Assembly (NCBI GenBank): GCA_028343845.1
Contig: JAOLZO010000026.1
Coordinates: 1 to 36,052 of the forward strand
Origin: Verrucomicrobiota bacterium
GTDB lineage: Bacteria; Verrucomicrobiota; Verrucomicrobiia; Opitutales; Seribacteraceae
DNA length: 36,052 bases
Direction of reading: 5' to 3'
Shown here piece after piece: positions 33,932 through 36,052 of this stretch. Under the pieces are notes generated by a model. It saw nothing but the letters and a program-made list of their open reading frames with translations. It ran no database searches and was not told the DNA's origin. The stretch's first letter is position 1. Every line of letters begins with the position of its first letter. A program made the position numbers and the translations under genes.

Positions 33932-35353
33932 ATGAAACCCTTGCCCTCTCTCTGCCTGATCGCCTTGCTTTTGATATGCAAGGCCAATCCGGCGTGGGGA
34001 AAGATGGCCCGACCCAACATTCTTTTCTTTCTTGCGGACGACTGCAGTTACTTGGACTTGGACTTATACGGTGGGCCGGCCAAGACTCCGCACATCAACA
34101 AATTGGCCAAGTCCGGCATGACTTTCAACCGCTGCTATCAGGCTGCCGCCATGTGCTCGCCTACCAGGCATTGCCTGTATACCGGGCTTTACCCCGTGAG
34201 GAGCGGAGCTTACCCCAATCATGCCCGGGCCTACGAAAACGTCCGGAGCATTGCCCACTACCTTTCGGAATCCGGATACCGGGTCGCCCTTGCCGGCAAG
34301 ACTCATATCGAGCCCAAAACGGTTTTTCCCTTCGAATACCTCAAGGAATTCGCTGACCCTATCGATCAGGACGTGAAGGAAGTGAATGGATGGAGGTACC
34401 CTCAAATCTACAAACTCCTCAAAGAGTCCACCGGGCCCGGAAAGCCGACCTGCCTTTTTCTTTGCTCAAACGAGCCGCATGGCCCCTATACCAAGGGAGA
34501 TCCGACACCCTACAGGGATGTCAGTCTATCGCCCCAACAATTGGAGCACCACCGCGACTCCTATGCCAAGTACTTGGCCGAGATCACCTATTTCGACGGG
34601 CAGGTTGGAGAAGTCATGAGAATGCTCGACTCCTTGAATCTTCGGGAGAACACGCTTGTCTTCGTGGCCTCCGAGCAAGGGAGCTCCTATCCTTTCGGAA
34701 AATGGACCTGCTATGAAGTCGGCGTGGCCAGCGGCCTGGTCGTGTCCTGGCCGGGCGAAATAAAGCCCGACAGCAAGACGGACGCGATCGTGGAATACGT
34801 CGACGTGGTCCCCACAATGCTTGAGGCAGCGGGAGCCGAAGTCCCCGAATCTTTGGACGGCCGCTCCTTTCTTCCCGTCCTCAAGGGAACCGAAAACAGG
34901 CACAAGAAATATGCCTACAGCCTGCAGACCACGATTGGTGTAAACGGGGTTAAGCAAGCCTACGGAATCCGCTCGGTGGTTAACGAAAGATACCGGCTCG
35001 TGCTCAACCTCTTCCCGGAAAACAAGTTCAGCATTCCGTCCTCGAGAAGACTTCTGGAGGAAACCAGTCAGATGGGCGAGCGAGAGAAGCAATTTGCCCA
35101 TCGCTATACCAAGCGTCCTGCCGTCGAGCTCTTTGACGTCCTTGAGGATCCGTATTGTCAAAAAAACCTTGCCGGCGAGCCCCGGCTCGCAAACCAAAGA
35201 AAGATTCTGACCCATGCCCTCGAGCAGTGGATGCTTTCGCAAAACGATCAGGGACGATCGACCGAACTGGCTGCGGAGCAAAGACAGGCGGAATGGAAAC
35301 AAGTCCAGTACAGGCAACGGGACCGTGAAAAGGCCCGCTCGAAGGCAGAATGA
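33932..35353 (+). CDS. Secreted sulfatase, heparan N-sulfatase-like (family S1)
   Basis: The product has 473 residues from ATG 33932, which starts the signal peptide ([23 protein letters not shown]); an in-frame ATG at 33899 would add 11 residues. It shows [22 protein letters not shown] (D36/D37), the formylglycine motif C75-S-P-T-R79 in [32 protein letters not shown], and [19 protein letters not shown], where Glu-Gln replaces the usual Asp-Asn/His pair. This 'SEQG..FPFGKW' form is characteristic of the SGSH-like branch found in marine degraders. The C-terminus is long and charged ([24 protein letters not shown]). The stop overlaps the next gene's ATG by ATGA, so it is coupled to the GH43 enzyme. 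Confidence 0.85.
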   Translation: MKPLPSLCLIALLLICKANPAWGKMARPNILFFLADDCSYLDLDLYGGPAKTPHINKLAKSGMTFNRCYQAAAMCSPTRHCLYTGLYPVRSGAYPNHARAYENVRSIAHYLSESGYRVALAGKTHIEPKTVFPFEYLKEFADPIDQDVKEVNGWRYPQIYKLLKESTGPGKPTCLFLCSNEPHGPYTKGDPTPYRDVSLSPQQLEHHRDSYAKYLAEITYFDGQVGEVMRMLDSLNLRENTLVFVASEQGSSYPFGKWTCYEVGVASGLVVSWPGEIKPDSKTDAIVEYVDVVPTMLEAAGAEVPESLDGRSFLPVLKGTENRHKKYAYSLQTTIGVNGVKQAYGIRSVVNERYRLVLNLFPENKFSIPSSRRLLEETSQMGEREKQFAHRYTKRPAVELFDVLEDPYCQKNLAGEPRLANQRKILTHALEQWMLSQNDQGRSTELAAEQRQAEWKQVQYRQRDREKARSKAE

Positions 35354-36052
35354 TCACCAACCCCATCCTTCCCGGTTTCAACCCAGACCCCTCGATTTGC
35401 CGGGTCGGTGAGGACTATTATATCGCCACCTCCACCTTCGAGTGGTTTCCCGGCGTTCAGATCCATCATTCCAAGGACTTGATCAATTGGAGGCTTCTCG
35501 GACACGCATTGAACGAGACGAGGCTGCTGGATTTGAAGGGAGTGCCCAGTTCGGGCGGAGTTTGGGCTCCTGCCCTTACCTATTGCGACGACCTGTTTTA
35601 TCTTTGCTACACTGTCGTCCACCAGCACGAGGCGGCCACCAAGGATACCCCTAACTACCTCATCACCGCCCCCTCGATCGAGGGTCCTTGGTCGGATCCC
35701 GTTTTCGTCAACTCTTCCGGCTTCGACCCTTCCCTCTTTCACGATGAGGACGGTCGAAAATACTGGCTCAACATGGTCTGGGACCACCGGCCCGAAAAGC
35801 ATCCCTTTTACGGCATCGTACTCCAGGAATACGACCCGCAAGCCAAGAACTTGGTCGGCAAGCCCGAGCTGATCTTCAAGGGCAGCTCCATCCAATTGAC
35901 CGAGGGTCCGCATCTTTACAAGCGCAATGGCTACTATTACCTCCTGACCGCAGAAGGCGGAACCGAATATGAGCATGCCGTCACCCTGGCCCGCTCCCGC
36001 GACCTGCTCGGACCCTATGAGCTTCATCCCGCAAATCCGGTTCTGACTTCCT
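35350..36052 (+). CDS. GH43 glycosidase, beta-xylosidase/arabinofuranosidase type (3' end outside window)
   Basis: The first 234 residues are visible and the frame stays open to the window edge. The opening [44 protein letters not shown] is the classical start of GH43 beta-xylosidases of the XynB type, with the catalytic base Asp in NPDPS. The pKa-modulating Asp lies in [17 protein letters not shown], and the general acid Glu in [22 protein letters not shown]. Family members release xylose or arabinose from the non-reducing end of oligosaccharides. There is no signal peptide, so it should act in the cytoplasm on imported fragments, in contrast to the secreted sulfatase it overlaps by four bases (ATG 35350, sulfatase TGA 35351-35353). 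Confidence 0.85.
   Translation, partial: MITNPILPGFNPDPSICRVGEDYYIATSTFEWFPGVQIHHSKDLINWRLLGHALNETRLLDLKGVPSSGGVWAPALTYCDDLFYLCYTVVHQHEAATKDTPNYLITAPSIEGPWSDPVFVNSSGFDPSLFHDEDGRKYWLNMVWDHRPEKHPFYGIVLQEYDPQAKNLVGKPELIFKGSSIQLTEGPHLYKRNGYYYLLTAEGGTEYEHAVTLARSRDLLGPYELHPANPVLTS

Noticed and set aside
1..36052. A Bacteroidota-style polysaccharide utilisation locus.
   Set aside because: No SusC/SusD pair, hybrid two-component system or anti-sigma partner is present; the DUF families point to Planctomycetota/Verrucomicrobiota.

Overview
The window looks like chromosomal DNA from a free-living, polysaccharide-degrading member of the Planctomycetota/Verrucomicrobiota group, more probably Verrucomicrobiota. 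The case rests on five secreted sulfatases, secreted proteins of the DUF1592/DUF1552 and DUF1549-DUF1553/DUF1501 families that are typical of those phyla, PQQ-type beta-propellers, and the absence of SusC/SusD pairs. This is inference from gene content. I see no rRNA, tRNA, CRISPR array, insertion sequence or integrase. Every gap between genes is under 300 bases.

Left part (1-10,330, plus strand). The 3' end of a sulfatase with a lectin-like tail is followed by a 1,488-residue fusion of a heparinase II/III-type lyase to a right-handed beta-helix. Then come a 48-residue secreted mini-ORF, an exported amidohydrolase, two PQQ-like beta-propellers and a small exported hypothetical protein. The amidohydrolase and the first propeller share an almost identical 59-bp leader. 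In its first 34 bases the only two differences between the copies form a compensating base pair.

Middle part, minus strand (10,342-18,998). Read 5' to 3' this is two secreted sulfatases, a c-type cytochrome DUF1592 protein, a Tat-exported DUF1552 protein, a hydroxyisobutyrate-dehydrogenase-family enzyme and a DenD-like epimerase/dehydratase. The tight spacing (1, 18 and -4 bp among the last four genes) suggests that export-side oxidative steps and cytosolic sugar-acid oxidation are co-expressed.

Phosphate/arsenate block (19,090-25,041). Two divergent units meet at a 155-bp intergenic region. On the minus strand are a thioredoxin-type arsenate reductase (ArsC) and an AqpS-like aquaglyceroporin. 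On the plus strand are a PhoB-like regulator, a minimal PhoR-like kinase, a phosphate-selective (O/P type) porin and a Na+/phosphate cotransporter with a PhoU-like tail. The porin promoter carries a Pho-box-like direct repeat (TTGTAAC, 4-bp spacer, TTGTAAC) embedded in a perfect 19-bp palindrome. The block reads as phosphate scavenging packaged with detoxification of the arsenate that such transporters admit.

Right part (25,104-36,052). A HAD phosphatase and a beta-helix protein without a signal peptide precede a minus-strand unit of sulfatase, DUF1549/DUF1553 protein, DUF1501 protein and a sugar dehydrogenase-cytochrome c fusion. That last gene is broken by one extra base in a run of nine G. 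Diverging from this unit are another sulfatase and a cytosolic GH43 glycosidase that overlaps it by ATGA and runs off the window. Together the two flanks look like machinery that desulfates and depolymerises a sulfated polysaccharide outside the cytoplasm, oxidises the products and finishes catabolism inside.
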